A DNA stretch of 64,000 bases, taken from NCBI GenBank assembly GCA_020002185.1, contig CM034531.1:70806049-70870048 (forward strand). Direction: 5' to 3'. The position numbers and the translations under genes are program-made. This DNA comes from Paraescarpia echinospica. Lineage: Eukaryota > Annelida > Polychaeta > Sabellida > Siboglinidae. The stretch's first letter is position 1. Every line of letters starts with the position of its first letter. Below, one piece after another: positions 46,284-58,151 of the stretch. The notes beneath the pieces were generated by a model, which had not been told where the DNA came from, ran no database searches, and saw nothing but the letters and a program-made list of their open reading frames with translations.

Positions 46284-49012
46284 CACAATCTTTACAAAAT
46301 CTTAATGGTTATGGAGCTACGTTACCTACTTACTGATGCCCATTTCATATTATTGTGTGTTCGAAGAAGTCACACAGGAAAGACAAAACGTTGCATAAAA
46401 TTGAAACATTTGAACGGGCAACCAACCTGAAGAAGGCTGCATGTCAAAGAGGAGACGAAGAAATGACACGCACAATATCGGAGGAGGACTTGATAGCTAA
46501 GGATGCCGTGTACCATTCATCGTGACTCATCCTACCTGAGTAAAACAAATCTTAAAGCAAAGGCACCGTCGCCAACAGTTACAACATAGAGTCCTTATGA
46601 CACTGCATTCTACAGTTTTATTCAAAATATAGTTTTAATGGGATCTCGAACGACATGGGCTCAGAGAATACAGTCATCAGAGATGTAAAGGGAAGCAGTG
46701 GTATAGTCGGACTGACTAGAAAGAAGCCAGCACTCATCAGGTGGACATTGACGAGGCACTCATGAGTGAATATGCTAAAGCAATGCGAGAAGGGAGTGGT
46801 TTGTCCACAAGTACTGAAAACAAGGATCACAAAGAAGTACTGGCATCCACACTGGAGAGGGATGGTAGGCGTCCAGTACCTCCATGGAAAAGGTTCCTCA
46901 ATGTTACACCCAACAAGCAATCACTAGTGAACTTTCTTTGTGAATATGTGGTCTGTCATGCATCATCCCAGTGGCTGGAAGCACACACAACGTGTACATT
47001 CCTGGTTGTTGAAGGCTTCGTCAATGGTGAAGTAGTGAAATCCATCAGTAGTCGAGGTGTAGAAGAAGACAGACACTTTGCCAGTACACAAAAAGAAGCT
47101 GACACCAGGTGAATCAGACTTCAAAGAGCGTGGTGTTCTAGGAACCGTAATAATTAAGCCACCAGACACACCTGTCTTAGTGCTTGCTGCATACTACTTT
47201 CCCAAAAAGGCGAATACAGTCAACATGTGGATTGAAACTGGCACCATCACCAGCACCACAGACAATGATTTGTACCTGTATATTCGATTTGTACTGCACT
47301 CGGTCCGCAGTTCTGCGACAAACTTCCCGCCATGCATTCATTAACAGGGTGTGACTCAGTTTCCTCCCGGGTTGAAATTGGGAGAAAAAAAACTGTTTTC
47401 AACATTGTTATGCAGAAGGGGGCAGGCCACTTCATGAATCTTGCCGACATAGGAAACAGCGATAAAGAGGCTGCACTATCAGCTGCGCAAGCATTCACAG
47501 CAGCGTTGTACAACCTAAGGGACACAGAGTAGAGTGCACACATCAAAGTCAACCGTTTGCGGCTAAGACTTATCAACAAGAAGGACAGGTAGTTGGCGAA
47601 GCTTCCCCCGTATGAAGCAAGTTTCGAGGAACATGCAGGGCGGGCACAGTGGCAAACGAAGACTTGGATGTCTTCACATGTGGCAAAGCCAGATACTGGG
47701 TCCCCACTGCTGCATGAATGGGTGAGAAAGAATGGCAAACTTGTACCTATCTTCTTCAAAGGTCCAATGGCGTCAGAGTTCCTGGAAGGACTCATATGTT
47801 CCTGCTCAAGTAGAGGTTGCTGCACAATCAATTGTTCATGCAGTCAGAACAGTTTGTGTAGCACAGAGCTGTGCATATGTCATGGGAATAAAAACTGTGG
47901 AAACCCACGTTCGACTGGCGACCAAGACGTCCTACGTGACGATGACGACGATGACAGTGAATAGAAAGTAAAGGTGGGTAGAATTTTTCTAGTAGCCTCA
48001 GCAAATTGACTCACCAATGTGCAATCCTTTGTGATGATTGAATATTTTTGCAGATACAAAAAGAAAAGAAAATTGCTCGATTTTTAAGGTGTTGAAAAAC
48101 ATAAATGGTAACTACATCGATGTTGACCGTTCAACGTCCGCTTCACATAATTGTAGCTCTGTTAAACTGTCCCATGTAATACCTAATTTTGACGGGGATA
48201 CAGTAAAAATGTTCAATGGTATATGATGTTGCCTTGTGTATATTGGCAAATAGATAGACAAACATTGTAATTGTATACTGTTTATGGAATGGCGTAATTC
48301 GGAATATTAAGAAGTTGATGGGGACTTTGTTTGACCTTCACTACACGCGTACTGCGTCACTCGATGGTTCGACTTTATACCTCCTTTTCACTGCGAGAAA
48401 TGATGCTTTCCAGTGGTCTATGACTTGGCCATGAGTATGTAGGTGACGTAGATATACGCAACCAATGAAATTGTGTAACGTTTGCGGAATAGCGCAATTT
48501 CTAACATTCATCAATTGACGGTGACCCTGTTTGAACGCCGCTCCACACAAATTGCTTTTCCTCACAGCGCCATGTTAAACCGCATTTTAACGGGGAGAAA
48601 TTGTCCTTTCATACAGTATATGACGTGTCCGTAGTCGTGAAGTAGAAACACAGTCAGTGTAACTTTATGATGTTCGCGGCGTTGTAAACTTTCGAATATT
48701 CGTAATTTGATTGGTGACCTTGTTTTACCTTGTGGTCACTCTTATCATTCCAGGATCTAGTTAAATAAAGTAGCTAGATAGCCATTGTAATATTAAGAAG
48801 TTTTCGGAAGCGCCCATTTTCTAAAATTGATCGTTTGATGGTGACCTTGTTTGACACTGGATTCACGCTTACTGCACCACTTGGCAACTCTACGACAGGC
48901 CTAATCGTGATGGAGAGATGTAGGGCTTTTCAATGATATAACATTTGGGTGTGGGGGGCCATTTAAACTCCTAAAATAAAGCACTTTTTGGGGGTTTGCT
49001 GCTCGCCTACTG
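45709..49012 (+). mobile_element. Academ-like DNA transposon with long subrepeat-built termini
   Basis: Long inverted termini (left ~45703-46283, right ~48484-49023) enclose a degenerate transposon-type ORF with an XPG-like region and a Cys-rich C-terminus. That domain combination is known from the Academ superfamily. The outermost shared sequence is cagtaggcgagc at both ends, preceded by tcacctca. No target duplication could be identified with confidence. The ORF is broken, so the copy is dead. Confidence 0.65.
46355..47961 (+). pseudogene. Academ-like transposase: XPG-like region and Cys-rich finger
   Basis: Collinear pieces in shifting frames. 46355-46522: HKIETFERATNLKKAACQRG and EEDLIAKDAVYHSS, a conserved N-terminal module. 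46741-47112: RRPVPPWKRFLNVTPNKQSL and FASTQKEADTR. 47078-47344: GTVIIKPPDTPVLVLAAYYF. 47332-47532: MHSLTGCDSVSSRVEIGRKK. 47593-47964: LICSCSSRGCCTINCSCSQN, then CSTELCICHGNKNC, an eight-or-more-Cys finger. The order matches a multi-copy metazoan family with an XPG/FEN-like acidic core and Cys-rich tail. At least four frame breaks disable it. Confidence 0.75.
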
Positions 49013-49023
49013 CGTTGAGGTGA
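48235..49023. repeat. Right long inverted terminus with four subrepeats
   Basis: The minus strand of this arm repeats the subunit (ggtcacc-tcaa core) four times; the innermost lies near 48310-48340. The outer three pair with the left arm. Confidence 0.8.
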
Positions 49024-49769
49024 TCTTTAGATGATGTGATGATCAAACAGCAAATTACTTGCATGTTTCCGGTTATAGTACCCGCCAAGAGTAAACTGCT
49101 TTTAATAATATAATAATAAGAATGTTTTCTTTTTTCAGACAAATCCATATGTACATACAATACAAGTAAATAAAAAATAATATGTAAATAAAATTCGAAG
49201 ATATAGACACACATGAATAACAAAATAGATGGTTAGTAAAAATATATATATATATAATGTGCATTCAACTTTAAATATACAGTTGGGTAGTCCAATATTT
49301 AAACATAGGACTTCCAAAATGTATATCAGTATAAAAATAATTCACAAAAAGTGGATTTTCAGATTGTTGAAGACGACATAATAAGCTATATATGGATGAA
49401 CGCATATGTTCATTAAAAGATTTAATACAGTTTGTTGCAAACGTAAAACTTGCACTACAGCCATGCAAGAGGGGGACCACTGTATTTGCTTGTGACTACA
49501 CTATAGTGTATTCGTTTTCCAGAACCAGTTTCCAATTTTTAATTAACATGCGCGACAAGTTGTCGTCTGTTTGGTGAACGAATGCGATAAGATATTGTGT
49601 GACTACGTAATTAAGATACTGATATTGTAAGTAATTGGTGTTAATTTAGGTAGAATTGTGTGTAGTATTCCTTACCAAGTCATTACTGCTTAAATTAGGT
49701 GTTTCTTGTAGCGGTGGGGCTGAAGCGCGTTGCTCTGGCCGGGCGAAATTAAGGGATTTTGCTATTCCG
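49024..49769. other. Intergenic AT-rich DNA
   Basis: Short low-complexity frames only; no gene supported. Confidence 0.4.
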
Positions 49770-52431
49770 AATGATTTAACAAGATTGCCACCCAGAGAAT
49801 TAACTCTAGGTGGCAGGTGGACAAGGAAGCCCTTTTTCGAGAGTCCAAACCTTTTATCTATACGTATCCCGCCCTTCTGAGGTATATGTCGATTTTATTT
49901 TTAAACATTCACGCTACTGGCACCCACACAATCAGCAGATACTCTGTTCCATTCATTTATAGTCCTTTGTGAAAATGAGAACATTCGTATATCTAATCTA
50001 CACTGCTCCTTTGCTAATGTAACTTCATGTCCTCTAGTCCTTCTATCTTTCTTAGCTGACAAAAAAATATTTCTATCAATATTTTCATAACCATTTATAT
50101 TTTAAACACTTCTATCTGATCTACTCTCAATCTCCTGGTCTCTAGTGTTGATAAACCACATTCTTTTAGGCGAATTTTATAACTAAGATTCCTCAGTTTT
50201 GGTATCATTTAAGTCGCTCTCCACTGTATTCTTTCTAGCATATCAATGTCCTTGCAATATGGCCTCCACACTTGTATACAATATTCTAAATGAGGCCTCA
50301 CTATTGTTTTGTACAGCGGTACTATTAGTTCTTTTTCCTTATATGCTATATTTCGCTTAATTAATCCAAGGATTTGATTCCCTTTGAAGCTGCAATTCCG
50401 CATTGCTCTGAAACCTTCATATCAGCACTAATGATTAACCCTAAGTCCTTTTTTTTACAGTAGAACTAAGTACAGTACCCCCTATTGTATATTCTACATC
50501 TTCATTGCCATGTCTGTATGGAGGCATTTACATTTCCCAAAATTGAACAGCATTTGCCACTTTTCAGACCATTTGATCAACCTGTCAAGATCACCTTCTA
50601 AATGCTGTCTATCTCCATCACTTTTAATCCTTCTAAACACTTTTGTATCATCCGCAAATTTCAACACCTTGCTTGTTCTTTCACCATCCAAATCGTTGAT
50701 ATATATTAAGAATAATAGTACTGAGTTCCCCACTCAATATCGATTTCCAGTTTGAAGCCTCCCCATCAACTACTACACATTGTCTTCTGTCAATCAGCCA
50801 TTTTTCTATCCAGTTTATTATACCATTTCCTATGCCATGGGCCTTTAGTTTATGGAGTAGTCATTGATGTGGTACTTTGTCGAAAGCTTTTTGAAAATCT
50901 AAGTAGACAATATCTACTGGTGATCCTTCATCTACCCAGTTAGTGATGTCTTCCAAAAAACATAACATTTGTTAAGCATGACCTCGCTCTTAAAAACCCA
51001 TGTTGAGATGACAAATTGAAAACTGTTGCAAGTAGTACGCTAATTTGTTCTACAATTTCCAATAGTAGTTTGAGCGGAATCCCATCCACTCCAGGTGATT
51101 TATTATCCTTCATAGCCCTTACTTTCTTAGCTACCATTTCCGGGGTTACAATTAACTGTCCTAAATAGTCTGAATCTGCCTCCTTGAACTTAGCCTCTGG
51201 TACTGGCAGTGAACTAATATCTTCCCTGGTAAACACTGAACTAAAATATTCATTCAGGCCTTCTGCCATTAAGAATCCCTCTGATATTATATTTCCAGCA
51301 CTATCTTCTAGAGGACCGACATTATCCTGAACTTTCTGTTTGCTTCGAACATACGCATAAAAACTCTTGCTGTCATGTTTTATATTACTAGCTAATTGTT
51401 GTTCATAGCTTTTCTTTGAATTTCTAATTTCAGCTGTAGCTTGGTTAAGTGCTTCTTTATAAATGTTGTAGTCCACATCATTTCCAGTACATCTATATGA
51501 CTTCCACATCATTTGTTTATGCTTAATTTTTCTAATGGCTTCTTTCGATAAGTGTTTCTTTTTGGACCGTTTCCCTTGTTTTTATTAAGGGTACAAATTT
51601 ATCGACTGTGCACTTAATTTCACTCTTTAATATATTCCAGCATTCTGTTGTCTTATTTTTCAGTGTGTTATTCCAGTCTATCTTTGCTAAATATTTCCTC
51701 ATGTCTTTATACTTTCCTGTGTGGAAATTTCTCATATACTGCTTTTTACTATTCCTTTCTGATTTTATTTTGATGGTAAAATGTATCTGGTTGTGATCAC
51801 TACTCCCCAGTGGCTCACATATCTTGACATTGTCAACTAATTCATTCTGTGAGGACAAAACTATGTCTAACACATTCAAACCCTTGGTTGGTTCTAGCAC
51901 ATGTTGAGAAAGGAAAGTATCTTGCACTAAAACTAAAAACTTGTGGTCCTCACTCCCCATACTGCGTTGAGATTTCCATTGTATATGCCCGTGGTTAAAA
52001 TCCCCCATAATAATACAGTCCCGTTTGCTTACTGCCCATATAGCGTTTTGTACTTTCTCATTATCTTCTGTGCTTATTTTTGGACTTCGATAAACTAACC
52101 CAACTGTTAATGTTGAGTTTCCTGTAACTATGTTACACCAAACAGCTTCTTCGCAATCTGCTTCTCTTTCTAATTTTATTTCATAAGCCTGGATAGATTC
52201 CGTAATATATAAAATAACTCCACCTCTCTTTCTTCCTATTCAATCTTTCCTAAACATTACATATCCTGTCAGTCCCAATTCGGCATCTGATATATCAGTG
52301 GTGGTCCAGGATTTGGTTATACCTATTATGTGAGGGTCAATATCTTCTACCATAATGTTTAGTTCATTTCTTTTGTTTACTATACTTCTTGCATTTCAAC
52401 AAACACATTTATATCCAGCTTCAGGATAATT
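49770..52431 (-). pseudogene. CR1-like LINE copy 3, longest 5' extent
   Basis: This copy keeps the start of the endonuclease near 52431-52000 (NARSIVNKRNELN, IIGITKSWTTTDISDAELGL, GRKRGGVILYI, then MGDFNHGHIQW). It continues into the linker and RT (51512-50940). About 180 bases encoding the fingers (LEEGVVPLEWKE to YRPVSL region) are deleted, so VFNLS joins SQHGFLRARSCL. The RT palm (FADDTKVF, 50494-50733) and thumb (50209-50403) follow with frameshifts and stops. The 3' tail (cttgttaaat on the minus strand) is at 49770. Its 5' end touches the first exon of the SWIM gene at 52433. Confidence 0.88.
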
Positions 52432-53438
52432 AATGGCGGCTTATAGCTGGAAAATAGAGAAATACGCACGTTTCGTCGGTCGTGGGCACCCTACTGCGGA
52501 GGAAGCAGAGTCGGCCATGAAAGATGATGCACATTGGCAAGTGAGTGGAGAATAGAACAAGAATCATATCCCGACATCAACAAACACCATATTGATTTTG
52601 TATATAATTAATTAAAAATTGTGTTATCACTTGATATTTTATTTTATGTTAACGGACAGAAGTGTTATTTACAGAAGCATTTATTAAAACTTCCTCGTGT
52701 TGAATAAAACCAGTATATAATTAAAAGTTAATGTTGTTGATGTACATATATGTTTGATTTCACTTTCAGTTCTATGAAGGTGTGTCATCACAAGAGATAA
52801 CCTTGTCCATTGTTGGGGAGAGTCACCTGGTCTTGACAGTTGGAGATCACATTCAAGTAAGGGCAATAAAAGTAAACTAAACATTTCTTAATCTAAAAAA
52901 GATTGTCTCTCAGAAGCTATAGAAAGGAAGAAATTAAGTTCTGCTGCTAGGAGCAGATAATTTCATTATGATAGGCGGCTAATGATTTGATTATAATAAT
53001 TATATGTATAATTATAATACATATGTATATTGTTAAAATTGCAATAAACAATTTTTTTATCTGAAATGAATGTAACATGGATTTCAAGACATTTTTTCTT
53101 TGATGTTTGTGTTTTATATTTGTTGTCATGTAGTTTTTTTCTTAGGAGAACCACTCACTGTGGAATGCAAGATCATGGATGAAAGGCATCAGTAAGGGAG
53201 ATAGCATGCTGTTTGTTTACAAAATGAAGGTGTGGTACTTTAATATGTGTTCAAACGAATTGGCAGTCACAAAAGTTACACACTGGTTGACCGTTGCAAA
53301 CTTTACAAGTTTATACACCTATGTGCTTACCTGCTAACACAATCTCCCATCACAAATGCATGCACGCATTTTAATTGTAAATTAACTAAACATTACAGTA
53401 CCATGACGGCATTTGTGAAAGAGTAATAAATATGTTTA

Positions 53439-53662
53439 CAGTAGAACCTCACTTTATCGTTACCTGGGTAATACAGCCAACTCGCAATCACCCTGGGACA
53501 GTCACCCTGAGAAAGTCACCCTGGGACAATCACCCTGGGACAGTCCCAAAATTATTTCTGTAATAGTACAGTACAGGAAATTAGTCCCTCTAATACAGTC
53601 ACCTCTCTATTCAGGTCACTTTGCCCAGTCCCGAGAGTGACCTTAATAATGAGGTCCCACTG
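53439..53662. mobile_element. Pogo/Tigger-like MITE, 224 bp, in SWIM intron 3
   Basis: Ends CAGTAGAACCTC and GAGGTCCCACTG form the inverted terminus. TA flanks both sides (53437-53438 and 53663-53664). Inside, the motif cctgggacagtcac is repeated about four times. Confidence 0.8.
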
Positions 53663-54059
53663 TAATTTCAAAGGTAGCAAGACTTGATTGGGCCAATGCA
53701 AGCTACTACAGATAGTTCATTGTTACGTCTTCTGTCCAATGAGTTATGTTTGCCCTGTATGGAACGATATTAGGGCCATAATTCCACAATGCTACATTGT
53801 TAATTTCTGACTTTCGATTATCCATTTACGCTGTCATTGTGCAAGATTTTTATCAAATAATTCACTAGAATGGCGTTTGGTCAAATATTTCTCCAAAAGA
53901 TTTTCTCCCAAAAATTTTCTCAAAAGCATTTTCTCAAAACGAAGTTCTCGAAAAGATTATCTGGCACGAATTGTACTCCATGACCTAAGGTAAGCTAAGC
54001 TGTGCTGCCCCTAGCGAACTACACCAACTTGCAAATACTGAAGTATCCCTTGCAAGTCA

Positions 54060-54214
54060 GGCCAAAGCAATTATAAATAATACTTATATCGAGCATTTTT
54101 CACCCACATTATGAGCTGTTTTATCAAAGTTGGAGTTTAAAAGAACTCAAAGATGAACGGAAGAAACGAAGTGCCAAGCAGTCTGCCCGAAAACGCGAAT
54201 TGTTTGTCAGGAAG
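54060..54214 (+). other. Possible extra exon inside SWIM intron 3
   Basis: The frame HYELFYQSWSLKELKDERKK followed by RSAKQSARKRELFVRK, with a gttggt donor after 54214, looks coding and strongly basic/helical. The acceptor and entry phase do not fit the neighbouring exons, so it may belong to an alternative transcript or be debris. Confidence 0.3.
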
Positions 54215-54654
54215 GTTGGTACTGTGTGTGAGCGATAATTCATGATGTTTCGAAAACTCAATAATAATATTTATTCATACTATAACGTGTACAATTCAGT
54301 GAAAGCAACGTATACATCCATCTAAAATGGATATAAAACGGCCAGTGCAGCCAGTCTCGTCTATGAAGCGTGAGCGTCTATGTCATGATTGGGGGAGGCT
54401 GTTTTTAAGTGAATATTATTAAATTATTATTAAAGATAAAAATACTGTGGAGTCTCCCATCATACAGTGATTTGTTTTGTATTTTGTTGACATTATGTAA
54501 ATTGTTATTGTAAAAATTTTATCTTAGTATTTGTTTTCATATTTTGTAGTTCTAGTTGTTTCCAGCACTTGGCAATGTTCTATTAACTGACTAGTCTGTA
54601 TTATTGTGATTACAATGTAATGGTCTTATGAGATCTCATTCTTTATATGCTGGC

Positions 54655-54884
54655 ACTGAGGGTGCTCACTATCAGGGTGCTCGTCGTCCTCAGTGGTTCT
54701 TTTACGTCCCAAATTGAGATGGGACCTACATTAATGTGATCACCGAGCCACGAGGGATACACAGTCCCCAATTTTGAGAGCCAGATTTTTACACCAAATA
54801 TCATGCCTGCTCGGTGCAGGTTTCGAACTCAGAGCACTGGCATGCCAGGCAGATGTGCTAACCACTACACTAGCCACACTCTCT
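54655..54884 (-). mobile_element. tRNA-derived SINE
   Basis: On the minus strand it starts gagtgtggctagtgtagtgg (A-box region), passes a tRNA-like anticodon arm, and reaches the B box gagttcgaaacc. A ~150-bp non-tRNA body follows. It is not a tRNA gene, because it lacks a complete acceptor stem and continues into the SINE body. Confidence 0.65.
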
Positions 54885-57180
54885 GTATAATTTGTTTCTG
54901 CTGTTGGGATAAATAAAATGCATCCTTACCTTACCTAAAGATGGGAGGGTGTGTTTCTATATTTCATAAAAACCAGCACAAACCCTTGGAGTAACATACA
55001 CTATCGAAAGGGATGCGGGGGTACCAGCCCAGCCTGATCACAGTGCTTTCTTCTATACCATGAGCAGTCTTACTCCAAAACCACTATACTTTATCTTAGT
55101 CACATATTGAACATAAGTTGGGATAATGTCATTGTTTTTCATTTTACAGGTTAATGAAGAGGAGCTCAGCATTAAACTGCCGCAGAATAACATGCATAGG
55201 GACGTACATGGTGGTATGCACCAACTATGCAAATTTACACTGGGGAGTCTAGAGGAATACTTATCCCAGTACGGAAAGAAGCTGAAGGAAAAGGGGAGGT
55301 CTCTATACAAAGAAAGGTGAGTTATCTTAACATTAAACTAAAAGGACTGTAGGATTAAAGATATATATGCGATTAACCACATGAGCTTAGTAGTTTGTAC
55401 GTCCCTGTCAAATATGATACTGACTCGATGAATTAATAGTTTTCTTTGTCAATGGATACCAGCAGGCTTATTTGTAAATTTATGTCTTAAAATGTAAGAA
55501 CAAACATTCGAAACATAACAATAAATTATTCAGGATCAGTATTCTGGAATACCCTGCCTCATAAACTTAGAATACTCCTGACCGTTAACCAGTTTAAAAC
55601 AAACCTAACAGCTCCTTACTCGTGAATTATTATTGATAATACATTATATATATGCCTGGGTATATATATATAGGTGAAGCACAATACTGGGCCAAAAAAG
55701 AGGACTGGACAACAAAAACAAAAAGTCTTAGATGGTAACCATGATACATCTACACCTAAAATTAAAGAAGATAAGATATCTTTACTCACTATTATGTGGC
55801 GCAATGCCAAGTGAAGTTGATGATCTAAAATATGAGAACGTGAAACCTTTCAGAAAAAAAAAATTTGCTTGACTGATGTATGCTAGTACCTCATCAGAAT
55901 CCAACCAAGACTTTTAAAATGTTAAGAATGATCAGAGCACTCTGGACGTGAAATGGTGGACACTGTAACTTACGAAATCCACCACATTGTCCACAATCAA
56001 ACATTTTTTTAAACAAAATAAACCGGCAGAATGCGTTTTTTTGTGTCTCTTCTTTCTTCATGGGCCTAAGATACAGCACAAATGTTATCAACAGGAACTG
56101 TCCGCAAAGAAGCTGGTTATGGAATAAATATAGCGTAACTTACATGACACCAATTTGGCCCGGTATTGTTCGACTCCACAATTTTTTTTTATATAATGTA
56201 CATTGTTTTCTTCAGGTTATTGCGGTATATGCGTACCACCACAGACAACACACAAGGAAAGTGGTTTGTGTCAGCTGTTATATGGGCAGAGATGAGGAAG
56301 TCTAGCTCTTATAAAGTAGATGTGTCCATGAACAATGATGCAGTGGTGTAAGAAGCACAATGTGAATGTGGTACTGGGCAGGGCCCTACAGCTCACTGCA
56401 AGCATGTTGCAGCAATTCTGTTCAGCCTGACACTACTGTCAGACAGGAACTATCTTGACAGAAGTGACATGTACACAGGTAAGACGTTTAAAAAAAGCAG
56501 TTATTTTCTGCATTCAATGTACTGTGTACAAATATTGGGGCAACTGTCAATGCACACAAAAATGGCATTTAGTTTATCCCAATTTTATACAAATAAGCTG
56601 GGTAGTTTCAAGAATGTGACACACTCTTGTCAACATATCAGCAACAATAAATAAATGAAAGAGTTAAAATGCATATAAAATTCATAAATGTACACTTTGA
56701 CTTGACCTGCAGGTCCTCCAGACGTTCCATCATGCTATACCTTTTAAAAGAACTCCTATCAAGTCCAGCAGATTACATGCAATTCGTGGGAAGGACCTTA
56801 TATATGATCCTTGATCAGAGCAACTGCAGAACAACGACTCTACTCCAGACAGGTTCACTCTATTTGACGAAACAAATCTTATACAGCTTGTATTCCTTTT
56901 ACAGACCAATTGAAAAATAGTTACTTGTCAAAACATGGGCATTAGTGCAGTCTCTGGCTTTATGTATAAAGCAAATAATACAATGTTGCTTATATCTCTA
57001 CATATACATATTTCAGGAAAGTCGACCAATGCCAGTGATGCAGCTGTTCCCTCCTGCCAATCCACATGCCCTTGCCAACGACCACAACTACTTGAAGTTA
57101 ACTCCACAAGATCAGTACTTGAAAGATGAAATGGTTAGTTATTTCCATGCATTTCAATTCAATATACATACATGCATCTG

Positions 57181-58046
57181 CAGGGTGCACAGTGGATTTA
57201 ATTGACAGGTAGTCCGTCGGACTAGCTGACTCAGAAACAACTAGTCCTCATATTGTTTTACTAGTCCTTAAAAATCAATCATACTGTGGTATCATATATG
57301 TGTGACAGTTATAGCACATAGTAAAAGTGGCTTTATTTCATAAAGAAAACAAGCCGTTTCCCATTTCAATTAAATGTTCAACTACATGTGTCATTAATAG
57401 AAACAAATACATGTGATTTCGTAGATCCAATTGCAAAGTTATCAGAAGAAATGACTAGTTTAATCAGGGGCAGCAAACAGGAGTCGTGGACAAGGCGATT
57501 CCAGCAGAATTTGAAGCCTAACGGCGACAAAGGACCGACATTGTCGGACTAAGTTGCATCATTTGCCCTATACTTTTCATTAGCGTTTTCTTTCCCGAAG
57601 CTGACTAAACAATCAGTAACATTGCTGGCGTTTGGTAACTTGCTAAAATAATCACCCAATGCAGGAATAACGCAACTACCATCACGACGGGATAGCACGT
57701 AACGATGTCAGTAACCCGCGCATGTACGTTTGTCCATCACTCATGGTCGCTAGGTGGCACTACCTATCCTACGCTAACCGGATGTAAACAGCCGCCATTT
57801 ACATTCACTGCGTTCAGCAAGTTTCCGATCTGACGGTCGTACGGAATATTTAGCTGCCTGTGATAAAATGCTACCTTACTGTCTGATTTTGTTTTATTCC
57901 ATCACAACACCCAACTAGCGTATACATAGCGTAAATTAATTTACATAATAACAGCTAGTCCGATGGGACTGCTCAACTAAACATGGACTAGACCGATCAG
58001 TGAAACTACTCGTCCGGGACGATCGGACCGGCCTTATTTCGCAGCC
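57181..58046. mobile_element. hAT-like non-autonomous element, 866 bp
   Basis: Flanked by an 8-base duplication, tgcatctg (57173-57180 and 58047-58054). B' carries the single, unoccupied site at about 63074-63081. Ends cagggtgcacag and (inverse) ggctgcgaaataa are weakly similar, as in hAT elements. Inverted tracts related to ctagtccgatgg occur near both ends. No transposase. Confidence 0.8.
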
Positions 58047-58100
58047 TGCATCTGTATTTACACAATGTGCTCCATTGAAACAATGCATACGGTTACAATA

Positions 58101-58151
58101 GAGTGCATTGGCTCAGTGACTAGAACGTTGGACTCTCAATCAAGAGAACCC
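58101..58151 (+). mobile_element. tRNA-derived SINE, 5' part (split by LINE copy 4)
   Basis: gagtgcattggctcagtgac carries the A-box region. The sequence breaks at gagaaccc, just before the B box, and resumes at 60304. The uninterrupted copy is at 63131-63480. Confidence 0.75.

Larger units (their letters stand above)
52433..57133 (+). pseudogene. Multi-exon SWIM zinc-finger protein gene with stops
   Basis: Exons with GT..AG borders: 52433-52540 (MAAYSWKIEKYARFVGRGHP), 52770-52856 (EITLSIVGESHLVLTVGDHI), 53146-53229 (NHSLWNARSWMKGISKGDSM), 55150-55316 (IKLPQNNMHRDVHGGMHQLC), 56216-56478, 56713-~56910 and 57017-57133. The first five join in frame. Exon five holds WFVSAVIWAEMRKSSSYKVD and the SWIM finger (QCECGTGQGPTAHCKHVAAI), with TAA at 56349-56351 just before it. 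Exon six (LQTFHHAIPFKR) has TGA at 56812-56814 and an inconsistent entry phase. SWIM fingers bind DNA or protein; related multi-copy invertebrate proteins often carry a YqaJ-type nuclease further on, not seen here. Probably a young pseudogene. Confidence 0.7.

Noticed and set aside
54814..54884. tRNA gene on the minus strand
   Set aside because: Same reason: the tRNA-like head continues into a SINE body and the acceptor stem does not close.
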